DNA of 64,000 bases from Rhyacophila brunnea (lineage: Eukaryota > Arthropoda > Insecta > Trichoptera > Rhyacophilidae): positions 2,294,001 to 2,358,000 of the forward strand of contig JAGYXB010000135.1 in the NCBI GenBank assembly GCA_022495005.1, read 5' to 3'. The translations under genes were made by a program, and so were the position numbers. The notes under the pieces are model-generated. The model searched no databases. It was not told the origin of the DNA and was given only the letters and a program-made list of their open reading frames with translations. How positions within the stretch are numbered: the first letter of the stretch is position 1; each line of letters begins with the position of its first letter. Positions 38,572-50,764 of the stretch are shown here, one piece after another.

Positions 38572-38680
38572 TTGACAATGTCTCTTTGAAACAGACGAAA
38601 CCGGTCCTGATTAATATTTAAAGTAAGTGGAACTAGTACTACATATTGTATTTTATTTTAATCAATACAGTGCATTTCCA
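38572..38680 (+). repeat. dispersed repeat with GACGAAACCGGT core, copy 2
   Basis: TTGACAATGTCTCTTTGAAA, CAGACGAAACCGGTCCTGAT and CTACATATTG are followed by CAGTGCATTTCC. It starts 33 bp after the MITE at 38374-38538. Confidence 0.55.
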
Positions 38681-39206
38681 CAAAGAATAATTTGACAGCA
38701 TAAAAGAAATTTATTATATCTTCCATATTACTCATTAAGTACGCTTAAAGATTTTAAAGAACGTTCGAATTTCTCATATAAACATTACTTTTGTAAGTTG
38801 ACACTTTCACTTCGATTTATTCACATCCTGGAGATTGGTTAACTCATCGTTTTAAATAAATTTACGATGTTACGTTATTTAAAGAAATTTTTTGATAATT
38901 CTATGATATTTAAGTTATTTAACATTGTTTAAGTTGCTGGTGGTACATATGTCGGACTAGAAACGTATCTATAGAATGACCCAAAATTTGATTTTCGTTT
39001 TTAGTCAATCGAAAATATTACTGTTATTTTTTAACATAGTTTTTTACACCTATCTGCTAGTTATAATTAATTATAAGCACCGATACTCCTAGGGATTTTA
39101 CCATGTTTGATCCTAATTATATTATTAACAGCTTTTATACGAGGTACGATTGATAATCGTTTGCATAACACAGTCAAACAAATTGGAAAAGACAACATTT
39201 TTAACC

Positions 39207-39229
39207 ATATATACATATATATATATATT
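39207..39229. repeat. interrupted (AT)n microsatellite
   Basis: AT repeats broken by one ACAT. Confidence 0.8.
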
Positions 39230-39559
39230 TAATATAGTATTCCAAGCCAAAGGGAGAGTTTAAGAGAATTTATAGGTTTCGTCATATAGGTACAAACCTA
39301 CTTTTCAACAATTTATTCTGATGAGTAAATTCTTCATCCAAAATGCTCCTTACGTCCTTTTGGCTTAGTATGTTGAAATACATCATGACGTACTTATTGA
39401 TTATAAATAACCTATTTTTTTATTGTATTTATTCACGAAAGTAATTTCTTCATTAAATAATAATATTTACAAAGCTTAATAAACACTTTTACAAACTAAA
39501 AATGCTTAAAATCTATGTGACACCAATAAATGTGTATTGTAATGTAACTGAATATTAAT

Positions 39560-39860
39560 TTAATGGGAGGTAGTGCTTGACGGGAAAAATCTTACGAGAA
39601 CGTCACGCCGACAGACGTTGATTGCGGCGCAAGTCGGTCCCATAAAACAATAAATCATCGCAGTGACAGGTGTAAGGCCCCGGCGGATCCCATCTTGGAA
39701 ACTGACGGACGTTAGTGCCAGTAATTAACGCCAGAGAGCGCGCGGGTCTCGGCCTGAGGCGTATTCATAAAACGGCACCCGAAAACTAATGCCAAGATTA
39801 ACGACGTTCAGCCAATGCAGTCGATGCCTTCTGGTTATTAGAAGACGTGCTTCTGTTTAA
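39560..39860. promoter_or_regulatory. GC-rich island, candidate conserved non-coding element
   Basis: There is a sharp GC rise against AT-rich flanks. CCCATAAAACAATAAATCAT and TTCATAAAACGG contain TTTATG-type words like posterior Hox sites. The stretch is broken by stops in all frames inspected. Confidence 0.3.
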
Positions 39861-41505
39861 GCTACCCACACACTCTCAACTCTTCTATCTTTATATTTTC
39901 AGATCCAAAATATAAAAAATATTTTGTAGAATCGTGTAATAATATTATTGTAGTTACTAGAATTACTAGTTTATACAAATCGATCTTATCGACTCTAAGT
40001 TTCGAATATTTTAAAGACGTATAGATAGATAATATAAACAGATATACATTTAGCGTGTAGATCCCAAAGAGTGAAACTCAAATGACTTAAACCAATGGAA
40101 TAGTTTAAAAAATTCAAAAAGGCGATTTGTAACTTTACAGAAAAGCAATTTGAAATAAGTATTTTAACTATCCTAGCAAAACATATTCATAAATTTGCCA
40201 CACTGGCGCTGACGCATTTTCTAAATGCTTAATATTATGACATTATATACAATTAATTTTAACTTATATTTTTTCTCTCAAAATGTTTCCTACGCCTTTT
40301 TGCTAAGAAACCTCGATACTATTCTATTTTTTTTTCAAGTTCTGACAATGTTCGTTAAATGTAAATTAGATTATATTGCAATATTAAAACCTAAAAGAAA
40401 CTTATTTTCACTTCAATATTATTGTCTAACGATTTTTTTAAAATATGTATAGTTTTTCATTTGAGGATTTATAAGGCTTATTACGAGAATGATACAATAT
40501 AATAAATTTTGTTTACATATATCGGTAAATGCTAGAAAAAAAATATTTTCAACATGAAAAAAAAATCTGAAAGTATTTCTGATGATCAAAAATATTTAGC
40601 TTCTAAAATTCTACTGAAAATTCTCTAAATTGACATAAAATATGATGAATATAATCAAATTATGTAAAATGAGCTTAAAGCTCTCGGTATGTTAATAATA
40701 CTCTTTTCCAGTTTTCATTTATGTGAATAAAAATCATTTTATCGAAACTAAATGAGACATAGTTGAAAGCTAAAATTGAATAATCTTTCTGGTATGTGTG
40801 CGAGCTTACTTGCCCATTCAAATAATCAAATTATATTATTTCTCGTGTGACTTCTGGCGAATGGCGATGGTCCCGCGTGAGCAATACCAGATTCGATCGC
40901 GGTCGGAAGCCGTCAATTCGTATGGGAGTAATTTTACGATGTTTTACAGATCACCCAATTTCACCAGACCAATTGGGCATTTGAGATATACTATCACTCT
41001 TAATGATTCATTAAGTTTACAGCATTCCACTCACGAAGTGTTTTTTTAAGAATGTTTTGATACGTATCACTAAAATACAATCGCAATAATATGTTTTCAC
41101 ATTTTTTTTATTGATATAAAGTTTTTATTTAAAATTTAAGTATTTTATTTAATCTAACGATTTAAGAGCGGAAAAATTATCCGAAAATTTTTAATTTTTC
41201 CTTCAAAGAAATTAGGAATTATTATTAGCCGTTCGCCATGAACATGAACTGAATTGTATATTTTAGAATTACGTTAATTTACTAGATTTATTCTAAAAAT
41301 TGAAATCTTACCTAGATGTAATATAAAAAATCTCGTTTTAGTAAAATTAAATTATCTATTTCAATACCACTATTATAACATATTTCCTTATTAAAGTATA
41401 TTATTATACGAATATAAACGAAAGCACGTTAGTTTAGTGAGTATTCGTTTTGGGTAAGTATAATAAATACGTAAACGTACGTAATGAAAATCACACAATC
41501 TAGAC

Positions 41506-42191
41506 CAGGGGGTGGCAAACTTCTTGGATGGAGGGCCAAATTCAATAATTCAAAATGAGCGGCGGGCCGCAAGTAAAATACCATTTTTAGATATACATAC
41601 TTACACTATTTATTATCACGAAAAATAAACATTACAAAAAAAAATATTGAGAAGAATGAAACTGTTGTACATTTTTTTAAATTCAGGTGTTAATTTTGTA
41701 GTTGATATTATCAAAACTGTTTGTAAATGTGCATCGGAGATATTTGATCGTATAGAATTTTTATTGAGGTTCATGATCGAAAATGTTTGTTCACATATTA
41801 TATAGGTTGATCCAAAAATAACGAACATTCTTCTTGCATAATCTTTAAGTTGGTCGAATTTGTCTGAATTAAGGGCATTGTAAAATTTGTAGGTTTCTTC
41901 ACGGCGATGCAATTCTCTTAAATCAGTGTCACACTGCAGATCAATAATCTCAAGTTGTAGGTAGCTCTGTCGGCACACAATCAATATCTATTGAAATTGA
42001 TGTTCAACGTAGAAAATAGTGGTTACATAGTGTGAGACGAGACGCAAGGAAGACGTACTGAGATAATACATTTACGAAACAACAAATTCTTCAAATTTTA
42101 ATCTATTGTCAATATTTTTTAAAAAATTATAAAAAGTTATTCGTAATCAGAAGTACATTAATGCTCGCGGGCCGCAGTTTGCCCCCCCCTG
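41506..42191 (-). mobile_element. non-autonomous hAT transposon, copy 1, with transposase C-terminus
   Basis: The element is 686 bp. TIRs are CAGGGGGTGGCAAACT and, in reverse complement, CAGGGGGGGGCAAACT (15/16). It is flanked by perfect 8-bp target-site duplications ATCTAGAC at 41498-41505 and 42192-42199, the hAT hallmark. It retains only the last part of the transposase ORF on the minus strand. It is about 7.8 kb from, and in the opposite orientation to, copy 2 at 49956-50598. Confidence 0.93.
41616..41984 (-). pseudogene. hAT transposase C-terminal fragment (GTF2IRD2/ZBED-like dimerisation region)
   Basis: About 120 codons are open. The core reads LQLEIIDLQCDTDLRELHRR, then KFYNALNSDKFDQL, then MFVIFGSTYIICEQTFSIMN, LNKNSIRSNISDAHLQTVL and STTKLTPEFKKM. 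This is the C-terminal dimerisation segment of hAT transposases of the group annotated in animals as general transcription factor II-I repeat domain-containing protein 2-like. The DNA-binding BED finger and the catalytic core are absent, so the fragment cannot transpose DNA. The first Met is a mutated position and not a real start. The matching copy at 50.2 kb has similar residues, with several differences and an extra stop upstream. Confidence 0.85.
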
Positions 42192-42739
42192 ATCTAGACT
42201 AACGTTTTCCAAATTATCTTTGGAATTAATGTTGATAATAATAATATAGTACTTATTAATTTCATTTATTTTTATTTAATGGATAACATCATAGACGAAA
42301 TAATAAACAGCTATGTTAGATAGGTACTCATATTTCTGTTTGCTTTTTTGCAATTTTATATAATTTAGTATTGTAATTTAATTTATATGTCAACTACTGA
42401 ACCTATGTCGGTGTTTAATGGCTTGAATGAAAGATCTAGATAGAAATAAAGACTAAGCCAGCAGTCATGTCAAGAGAATACAATTATTACCATTAGTTTT
42501 TTTTATCATCGCAATCTTGCATCTTATAATCGTATACCCGTTTGTGTATTTTAATTTTAATGAATAATAACATACTGAGAAGATTTATTCAATATCGTCT
42601 TTTGTGACATACAAAAAATAGCTATTCATTAGTTATTGTATTTTTTGTAAAAATATAAATATACATTTTTTATAATATAGCAATAAAATCATGAATGCTG
42701 TTATTAAAAAGTAAAAAAAAAAGATTTCATGACAGTACC

Positions 42740-42937
42740 ATCGTATGATTATAATATAATACAGCCCCGCCTGTTGTAATTTGGTATGACAGGGCATACA
42801 CAAGACATCATGCGTTTGAAGTGACTTTGAGTAACTCAATACACGAGCGATGATTGATATCCAAAACGGTGTTTTATTGGAGTGTACGAACAAAGTGAGG
42901 CGAAAGCAATAAACCGGACTGAAAAGTGAAATGAAGA
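42740..42937 (+). promoter_or_regulatory. putative promoter and 5' UTR of the exon at 42938
   Basis: An ATAATATAAT stretch (42751-42760) is followed by CCCCGCC and then by sequence that grows richer in CpG up to the ATG, as expected for a transcription start region. The start site cannot be fixed from sequence. A short upstream ORF (ATG at 42931, TAG at 42949) overlaps the main start. Confidence 0.3.
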
Positions 42938-42990
42938 ATGGCGGCGACTAGTCAACAGGAGACGCCCGGCCCGGCGAAGGAATCTCCGAG
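42938..42990 (+). CDS. putative first coding exon of a host gene (17 codons, then a splice donor)
   Basis: An ATG with A at -3 and G at +4 opens 17 codons (MAATSQQETPGPAKESP plus two bases of the next codon) that run into a good 5' splice site, GAG|GTAAAT, at 42991. The exon is GC- and CpG-rich in a strongly AT-rich neighbourhood, and the peptide is low-complexity and hydrophilic, like many N-terminal exons. I do not recognise the protein. A 7-codon upstream ORF (42931-42951) overlaps the start in another frame and could dampen translation. The reading frame would leave the exon in phase 2. No downstream exon was identified, so the gene would need a long first intron. The call rests on start context, composition and donor only. 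Confidence 0.5.
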
Positions 42991-43509
42991 GTAAATGATT
43001 TTTTATTATCCCTGCTTTCCTTTGTCTCTGTATTTCACTGATTGTGAAATTTTCTGTCATATTATTTGGTCTTTTTCGATACTTAAATACTTGCTTACGG
43101 TATTTACAGAAATACTTACAGCTGTTTTTAAATTGCTCAGCATTATAATTTATTGTATACGTAATAAGATAATCTATAATTCTTTTTATTTTGGTGATGT
43201 CTTTTATCGAAGGTTTTGACCATAGAGGTATTAAATAAAAAGATGGGCAAGGAATCGACTTTCTCATACAACTGAATGAAGCAGGCCAACAATCTCCGAC
43301 AACTTACGAGAAATAGCAACGCGATAAAAAAAATGCAGGGTATCACGAAGGATTTACCTTGGTTATTATAACGTACCCATATAATATAATGTTAACGTGG
43401 AAATTTTGCCGCAAATTGATTACCAGCCTGCCTCACCATACTTTTTCACCATACTTGTCTGCTTCACCATACTTTCATATAACCTGCCGCCCCTAGGTTT
43501 TCATCAACT

Positions 43510-43885
43510 TGCAGTACACCTTTCTATCTTGGGTTAGTCATATCAGATTCCCAATGCATTGGGCATTGAGCCACTTATCAAGGTTGCACAGCCAATATAA
43601 TCTCCGTCCACCTGTGCTTTTGCTGATATCTATCTTCCCTTGCATCATGAGTCGGACTAAATCATACATCGTGGAAATTAATATGACCGAAATATGTAGC
43701 TTTTCTGCATTTGATAGTAACTATAATTTCTATTGTATTTTAAGCGCATCTCATTTGTAATGTAATGGGTCCAGGACATTATGGTACTCCGATATACCCA
43801 CATCCAGTTTTCTTATTGTCCATTTCTTTGAAGTCCAGGCTTTGACTCCGTAGACCAGTGTATGATATAGCACCTGATCGCCTTA
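43510..43885 (-). pseudogene. RTE-like LINE reverse transcriptase C-terminal remnant
   Basis: The minus strand encodes VLYHTLVYGVKAWTSKKWT, matching the conserved LYGxExWT block after the RT core. About 60 codons further on, across frameshifts, come KATYFGHIN (the YLGHI block) and LMMQGKIDISKSTGGRRL, then a tryptophan-bearing block like that of the same family. At least two stops and one frame change separate these blocks, so the copy is a fossil. It lies directly downstream of the putative first exon and would be intronic if that exon is real. Confidence 0.65.
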
Positions 43886-44453
43886 TATGTGTGCACCCAG
43901 CAATGTCAATATCTCGGTTGCCAAAGAGATGTTTCAATTTTTTTTTAAATTATTATCAATCCTAATATCTATAGTGGTTGCGCTTTTTCTAGTAGACTGT
44001 AATTTATTTTGTTGGAACGATTATGATGGTGGATGTGGATGCTGGGGGAAGAGTTATGTTAGGATGCCAGGAACTGACCTTTTATGCTGTTGATCATCTT
44101 GCTCCGTGGTCTACTTGTGCGGTATTGTTTGTTGGGGCACTTGATGTTCAAATGTGGTTTAGGTTGTAAGTATTTGTAAGCGCGTGGTCGATGAATGACT
44201 GAAATTTATTTTAATAATCGGTTGACTACTGACTCGTAATTGCGTTGCGCCTGGTTTTGCGATAATACTGAGGATTTGAGGTAAGGGGGAAATATAAGGA
44301 TGAGAGCCACTATAATTGGCCCAACCATATAGTACCTAGTTTTTTTTCACAACTTACACGGTATATTATCGAACACACATAATTTGGAACGACTTCTATC
44401 TAATATTATAGAAAAATATATACCGCTGTATTCATACAGATAACATAAAAATG

Positions 44454-44621
44454 ATTACAAGATAAAAAGAACTTTTCATATACAACGTTTTTAAATTTTC
44501 TGTTGAATCATATAAAGTTGACTTGACTAGCTTAAACGATCAAAAAATTTTGTACTTGATAGAAATAATAGTAATAGTAGTAAATAACAATAATGAAAGA
44601 GCTAAGAAAAACGTTGTAAAA
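44454..44621 (+). mobile_element. 0.5-kb repeat family, copy 1 (internally deleted)
   Basis: The segment starts ATTACAAGATAAAAAGAAC and ends GAGCTAAGAAAAACGTTGTAA. It has both family termini but lacks the central X-box-like palindromes and most of the body, leaving 168 bp. Confidence 0.8.
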
Positions 44622-45937
44622 TATAGTTAGTGATATGGAAGAGTTTATTTGAGAGGTTATGTTTACACTTTAATTAAAACCACGGATTCGGGGAAATTAA
44701 ATTTTAAGTATATTCGGCGTATCACACGAGATAATATAGATATAAGACAAGGCTACTTCACGACTACCTAACCTATATCCTTTCACTAATGCAAAGTCAA
44801 TCAACGGTAGTTTATCTTCACTGTGCCATGATTCGTGGAATTCTTTGTATTGTTGTGCATCCGGGTCTAGCATTGCTCGATTTCCTCATTTAAATTTACA
44901 AATATTACTATGTATGAGTTATTTTCTTCCTAACTCTGTCGATTACAGGATTTTTAATGAGGTATTTAGGCATGTAATACATTATTTGTTCGGTAAGTAC
45001 ATTGTCTGTTTGAAAAAAGTATTACATGTATTTGTACATAATAAAAGTCGCAATATCATTAAAAATGCACTAACAATTTAATATGTCGTTCAAAAATTCG
45101 CATATTTTGAAAGAACAGTAAATTATATCTACATTAAAAGAGCCATAAATGATCTTCTATCTTAATAAAGTATCCCATGTAAGTTATTTAACGATGCACC
45201 CGAGAGATTTACGTGGCTTGACAATACGGATTGAAAAATTGTAAAGGAATGCCTTCTAAACTCAATGCATTGTACTTTGTCAATGCATCTAAAAATATCA
45301 GCAGTCGATTCAATGAAAATTTTATACTCAAAGGGAATGTTTGTAGTAATAAATACATTTTATGACTATCCCTTAGTAGAAGTAGAAGTATTGATGTTTT
45401 GAAGGAAACGGATGCTATTATAACGCGTATTTCGGTAGTATTTTGGTTGTCCCCTTCTTTGAGTATCGTATCTTATTAAACACTCTACTTTGGCATTATA
45501 GAGTTTCTTTTATGTAAAGATATAGGTTTTATAATATTGAATAAAATATTCACAAAGAAAGTTATGGAAAATTTTACCTCGTAGCAACACAAAAAAAGAG
45601 AATTTTTGATGACATAAACATTAAAGAATACTTATTTTCGTATAACATATTGAATTCAAATATAAATAAAATTAATCATGAGTTACAACCAAAGAAACGC
45701 GTTACCCACCATCAAAAAACAATTTACAAAAAAAAAACATTTTCATTACTTACGCCAAAAAAATATCTCGCTGTATGTAATGTATGTACCTAGATGTTTT
45801 TATTTATTGCCAAAAAAGTAATATTTTACGAGAGATGTTTGTTTAAGTATAATTTAATAGGTTTTGCTTACAAATTCTAATTTGATTGGATATTAACTCG
45901 TTGATATATTATGTTGGTACATCAGTACAATGTAACA

Positions 45938-46523
45938 CAGTGGTTTTCAAACTTTACGTTAATCTAATCTTGCCGCCCCTTTATTTTATTAAATACATTT
46001 TTACAAAAAGTGCTTTCTTCTACTAAACAGGGTCTACAATATGGATTTCATTGCATTTAATGCAGAAAATTCCATTTCGGATAAATATGATGTTACAAAT
46101 GGTAGCAGTACCTACTTGCATTGGTTTTCTTGACAAAGTATTATATTGTTCTTCAGTACAATTCAACCAAAATTGAACAAAGACTTTTTAAAAATAATAG
46201 AACGAATTTGTGGTGTGTGTTTATAACTGGTCGATCCGCAATGTCGGGCTCCCAGGCTGCCCTCTTATGGGGGCCATGCACAATAGTATAGAAATGAGGT
46301 ATACTAAAATAAAATAAGTCTCCATATTCTTTATACAGGTTTGCAAACAACCTAACTTTTATAATATGACTATTTTTTTATGTAGTTTATAGCTAGCTGC
46401 TGTTTTATAAACATTGCAAACTGCAAACCTGAGGCTAGATTATTGTGTTAAACTTTTCGCGCCTCCCTTTGAAACAGTCCGCGCCTCCCCAGGCAGGCGC
46501 GCCCCCCAGTTTGGAAATCGCTG
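45938..46523. mobile_element. non-autonomous hAT element
   Basis: The element is 586 bp. TIRs are CAGTGGTTTTCAAACTT and CAGCGATTTCCAAACTG (right end, reverse complement). The flanks ATGTAACA (45930-45937) and ATGTAAAA (46524-46531) are 8-bp duplications with one mismatch. The right subterminal region is GC-rich (CGCGCCTCCC repeated) and the left carries GCCGCCCC. No transposase coding was recognised. Confidence 0.87.
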
Positions 46524-47364
46524 ATGTAAAACAATGTTGATTTGGACGGAAACAAGATTAGATTTGTAAACAGTATTATTTATGTTTATGTATTATATTT
46601 AAAAAATAAAATATCAGTACATTTAGATATTAATAATATTTAGTTGCATTTATAATATTGAATATATTATATATTTAGGTTTACTAATGCAATAATTATT
46701 GCCTTTCACAGTCTCTTTTAATGCGGTATTGTTGAATTCAGTGTTGAAGATTTGTGTGCAACAGTAATATAATATACAAATTAACAATTTTAATTTTTAG
46801 TCGACATATATTTTGTTTATGACACCAATATCAAGACTAGGTTTAAATCCGTTAACAATAATATTTTTTTATATATGTTTCAGGATATACTATTTCACAA
46901 TAATTTATTGCTAATATATAATATAAATTTACTGGTTACAGTTATACCGTTACATACCGATTATGGTATGTACTTTCATAATAGGTGCTCATATTAATTA
47001 ACTTATTAACCGATGTATTACACAAATCGAGTGAAGTAAAGTTTATTTTAACTAATAATAACACTAGTCTTAGTATTATTGGTGTAACTGCGATGGGTAA
47101 CTACTGAAAATAAAACCAAATTAAAGAGATTTAATATTACTAATGTTATGTAGTTATGCGATTGTAAAATGTAATTCTTCTAGATAAATAATTAGGCATT
47201 TAATTTGTTCCTAAGAATTTAAGTCGAAAGCTTATTGTAAGTAATAAGGTTTATCGTTAATAATTTCAAATGAAAAATCCAAATTGGCCCACTCATTAAT
47301 AATACCCAGCGAGGTCATTAATTCAGAACAATCATCAGCATTCTCCGAGCGAAGTGAACTGTTA

Positions 47365-47580
47365 CTCAACACCCCACACGCCTAAGTGTCTCCACAAGGG
47401 AAGCATCCGCGTCGTCTGAAATACTCCAAGGGAGGAATGGCAGAATGGGAATCGTTTACGGATGCGAAGCCTTCGAAATGTCTTTCCGAAATGTCACACG
47501 CCCTGAATAAAAATGAGGTTCTCCGTGAAAAATTACTCACACGCCCAGTACACGTGGCGCTCGAAGAAAAGACATAGAGG
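47365..47580. promoter_or_regulatory. GC-richer island of unknown role
   Basis: ORFs of 63-68 codons run on both strands (47382-47588), which is typical of a GC island and not of a specific gene. It contains ACACGCC words at three places and TACACGTGGCGC. It may be conserved non-coding DNA. Confidence 0.25.
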
Positions 47581-48264
47581 CTAATCATGGCGAGGATGAT
47601 AATATCTGCAATCCTTTTTTATTATGTTAAAAATTTATAACATTTTAATATTTCTACTTCAAGCATAGATATACCTAAAGATTAAAGAACACCTTATTTA
47701 CGTAGACGAAGCCTAAATGTATGAACACAAAGCTGAAACAAAAGGTTACTGAGATATATAATGAAACTAACTGCAACTCATAACTGATTGCATATTAATT
47801 TGTAGCAAACGACATGCTGCTGCACTTTTCCAGCGACTGTCAAAAATCATAAGACAATATCCTGTCTAAAAATATTTTCCAGAAACTTGAATATTATGTT
47901 ATGAATCCATATAATATTTTTTTTAATAATCACTACTACGAACGACATGACGATTTCTATTGCAATTTTTCAACATTCAATTTATGAAATAATCAAAAAA
48001 ATTGGTAGATATATCCTAATGTATTCTTATATTTAAATTTGAATTAACACAATACAATTTCTTGTGTGTAAGTACTTAGTTTAAGTACCTACCCATTTGC
48101 CTACAACTTTACTTCTAATGTTTATTAATTATATCACTAAATATTTGTGTAAATGTTCGTTTTTTTATATCACAAATTTAGTAATGTAGGTTTCAGAACA
48201 TAACATATTTCCAATCATTTGGCATCAACAATAATTTTAAGTAAGTGATTGATATACTATTTTT

Positions 48265-48717
48265 ATTACAACGTTTTTCTTAGCTCGTATTCTTATTTGT
48301 CCGGTACAAATCTTGCAATCGATTTTTAACTAACTTCCCGACTAGCTAGACATTTGAAACTTTATAGAATATATCAAAACACGATGCCAATGCTTTTTTT
48401 TTAAACTAGCCATCTTTAAATAGAATTGATTTCATTTTCAGTTAATTCTGTTTTGTATGAAAAGTTATTTCGGAAGAAATCCGTAAAAAGTAAAACTATT
48501 ATTGGTTGCTAAGTGGGTCCTAGCAACTCAATTATTAATATTAATATATACGTGCGTGACTATGGAAATTTATATGATATTTCAGTATTATTTTTATCAA
48601 GTACAATTTTTTTTGATCGTTTAAGCTGTCAAGTCAAGTTTATATGATTCAACAGAAAATTTAAACACATTTACATTTAAAATGTATATAATAAAAAGTT
48701 CTTTATATCTTGTAATT
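48265..48717 (-). mobile_element. 0.5-kb repeat family, copy 2
   Basis: The segment starts ATTACAACGTTTTTCTTAGC and ends ATATCTTGTAAT, so it is inverted relative to copies 1, 3 and 5. The body has the family landmarks GCTAGACATTTGAAAC, GCCATCTTTAAATAG, GGTTGCTAAGTGGGTCC/TAGCAAC and GTGACTATGGAAAT. No coding capacity is seen. The ends share only ATTACAA as inverted repeat plus a subterminal ACAACGTTTTT, so the superfamily is unclear. Confidence 0.85.
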
Positions 48718-49955
48718 ATTATATTGTTATATTAATTATATTCATAATAAATCACTATCCGAAAATGTGATTAAAGTAAAGTTTGTTTTAGAATATATAT
48801 GCATACATAGTTTTAACATCCAATAAGGGAGCTTTTACTAACAATGAGAAAATATAATTTAATACCGACTTACATATTATGTATTTAAATACAATTAATT
48901 ATGCAAAGGAAAAGTAATCAAACATAGAAGTATTTAGTAAAACATTATTAGCCTATTTATATATTTTAACCAATTTGTTTGAAGTTTTCTAAACACGTGT
49001 TGTATCTATTGTCAGCTAGGCTCCTGAAACCAAAATCTATTTTTCCGTACTCCGAAGCAATTCAATCACACAAAAGCTTTTACTAAAAAACGTATTACAT
49101 ATCACAAAAAGTGTAACCCTGCTGTGCTCGGAGTGAGAGCTTTCAGCCATACCTCGTCCATTATTATTGCATTCGTTCTATCTGCGATTCGTGTGGTCGG
49201 TTGACGCTTTTTTTGCCTTTTGTCTGTTTCATCTTAATGCACTCACGCTATCGTCTGATCTTTGGTGTTCTTACCAGGTCTTTTGATACACCCGCAAGAT
49301 AATGTTGATGGATTCTCTCCGCGACCGTAATGAGTTCTTCTTTAATATGTGTCATGTAAGCTTTAGAGAAATATGCTGGTATATTTTTTTCACTGTCATT
49401 AAAATACTGACGGTTACGTCTGGAATAATCCATCGTTCTAGAAAGTTCTCTTTATCAAAAAATGCAAATATTTACGCTTTGAAAATCATTTACGGACAAT
49501 ATTAAAAATAGTTCTCACATTTCAAAGCTCAACTCATTTAGTCATTATATACGCAAATGAGGTCCGCCAAAGATTTTTTATTAATATTAAACCAACTCCT
49601 AAATTTGCATAGTATTTTAAAAACACGATCTATTTGTACAATATTAAATTCACATTTTTTTCTCAAAGAAGCTCGGATTTATTTTTACTAACCTGTTACG
49701 AATTATGTTTGTTACTAAATAAATAAATTATTACGATAAATAAGTTTAAAAATCTCTGCTTTACACTTTCAAGACCCAAGAACTCAAAACCCATCTTTCC
49801 ACCACTAAGTTCTTCAAACTATGCATAATCTAAATATTATACTAAAGTATCTTCGTAATAATTATCGTATGAAAATATCACAGTAAACTTTGCGCCGATA
49901 TTAGAGGTCTGATGACTAATTACGATAAATTATTATTACAGCGCACGATATAAAG

Positions 49956-50598
49956 CAGGGGGGGGCAAATTGCGGCCCGCCGGGTATTTTTTTGCGGCCC
50001 GATATCATTAATTGTACTTCTGATAACGAATAAATTTTTTATATATTTTTTTAAAAATATTGACAATATATTAAAATTTGTTTAGCAATAGTACGCGATC
50101 CATTTTCAATAGATATTGATAGTGTATCGACAGAGCTATAACTTGAGATTATTGATCTGCAGTGTGACACTGATTTAAGAGAATTGCATCGTCGTGAAGA
50201 AATCTCCAAATTTTACAATGCCCTTAATTCAGACAAATTCGACCAACGTAAAGATTGTACAAGAAAAATGTTCGTTATTTTTGAATCAACCTATATATTA
50301 TGTGAACAAACATTTTCGATCATGAATCTCAATAAAAAATCTTTACGATCAAATATCTCCGATGCCCATTTACAAACAGTTTTGAGAATATCAACTACAA
50401 AATTAACACCTGAATTCAAAAAAAAATGTTAAAAAATGTAAGTACAACAGTTTCATTCTTCTCATATTTTTTTTGTAATGTTTATTTTTCGTGATAATAC
50501 ATAGTGTATATCTAAAAATGGTATTTTACTTGCGGCCCACCGCTCATTTTGAATTCTTGAATTTGGCCCTACAGCCAAAAAGTTTGCCCCCCCCCCTG
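49956..50598 (+). mobile_element. non-autonomous hAT transposon, copy 2, with transposase C-terminus
   Basis: The element is 643 bp. It starts CAGGGGGGGGCAAATTGCGG and ends with the complement of that TIR. The perfect 8-bp target-site duplication ATATAAAG lies at 49948-49955 and 50599-50606. Internal sequence matches copy 1 (41506-42191) in reverse orientation. Both copies keep the same 3' transposase segment, so they derive from one internally deleted ancestor that was amplified. Confidence 0.93.
50150..50432 (+). pseudogene. hAT transposase C-terminal fragment, second copy
   Basis: The frame reads LEIIDLQCDTDLRELHRREE, KFYNALNSDKFDQR, MFVIFESTYILCEQTFSIMN, SLRSNISDAHLQTVLRISTT and ends KLTPEFKKKC before a stop. 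A TAA just upstream interrupts the frame where copy 1 is open. Gly-to-Glu in the conserved FGSTYxCEQ block (FEST here) is a non-conservative change. It is a relic of the same C-terminal dimerisation region as at 41616-41984. Confidence 0.85.
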
Positions 50599-50764
50599 AT
50601 ATAAAGGATTATATTATCAGCTCTACGAAGACATTTTAAAGTACCTACTTAATAAAATATAAATATGTTTTTAATAATGTGAATTTTCAAAAGATCGATG
50701 CCAGAATAATGAATAAAAAAGAATGTATTATTTTAATAATATGATATGTTAAAAAAAATCGTTA

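Larger units (their letters stand above)
38681..41497. other. AT-rich non-coding DNA
   Basis: Apart from the island at 39560-39860, a mixed-composition patch at 40795-40990 contains GATTCGATCGCGGTCGGAAG. An ORF of 83 codons there is not recognisable. Confidence 0.5.
43890..49947. other. non-coding DNA between elements
   Basis: Holds repeat-family copies 1 and 2, the hAT element at 45938 and the island at 47365. A mixed patch at 49130-49270 has no gene. The first 300 bp (to about 44200) may hold more eroded LINE sequence, without a clear landmark. Confidence 0.5.

Noticed and set aside
39207..39229. CRISPR-like or satellite repeat
   Set aside because: It is a simple (AT)n tract; there are no spaced identical repeats anywhere in the window.
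42836..43267. 143-codon ORF on the minus strand over the putative first exon
   Set aside because: It runs antisense across the splice donor and promoter. Its length comes from the GC-rich exon region, and no domain is visible.
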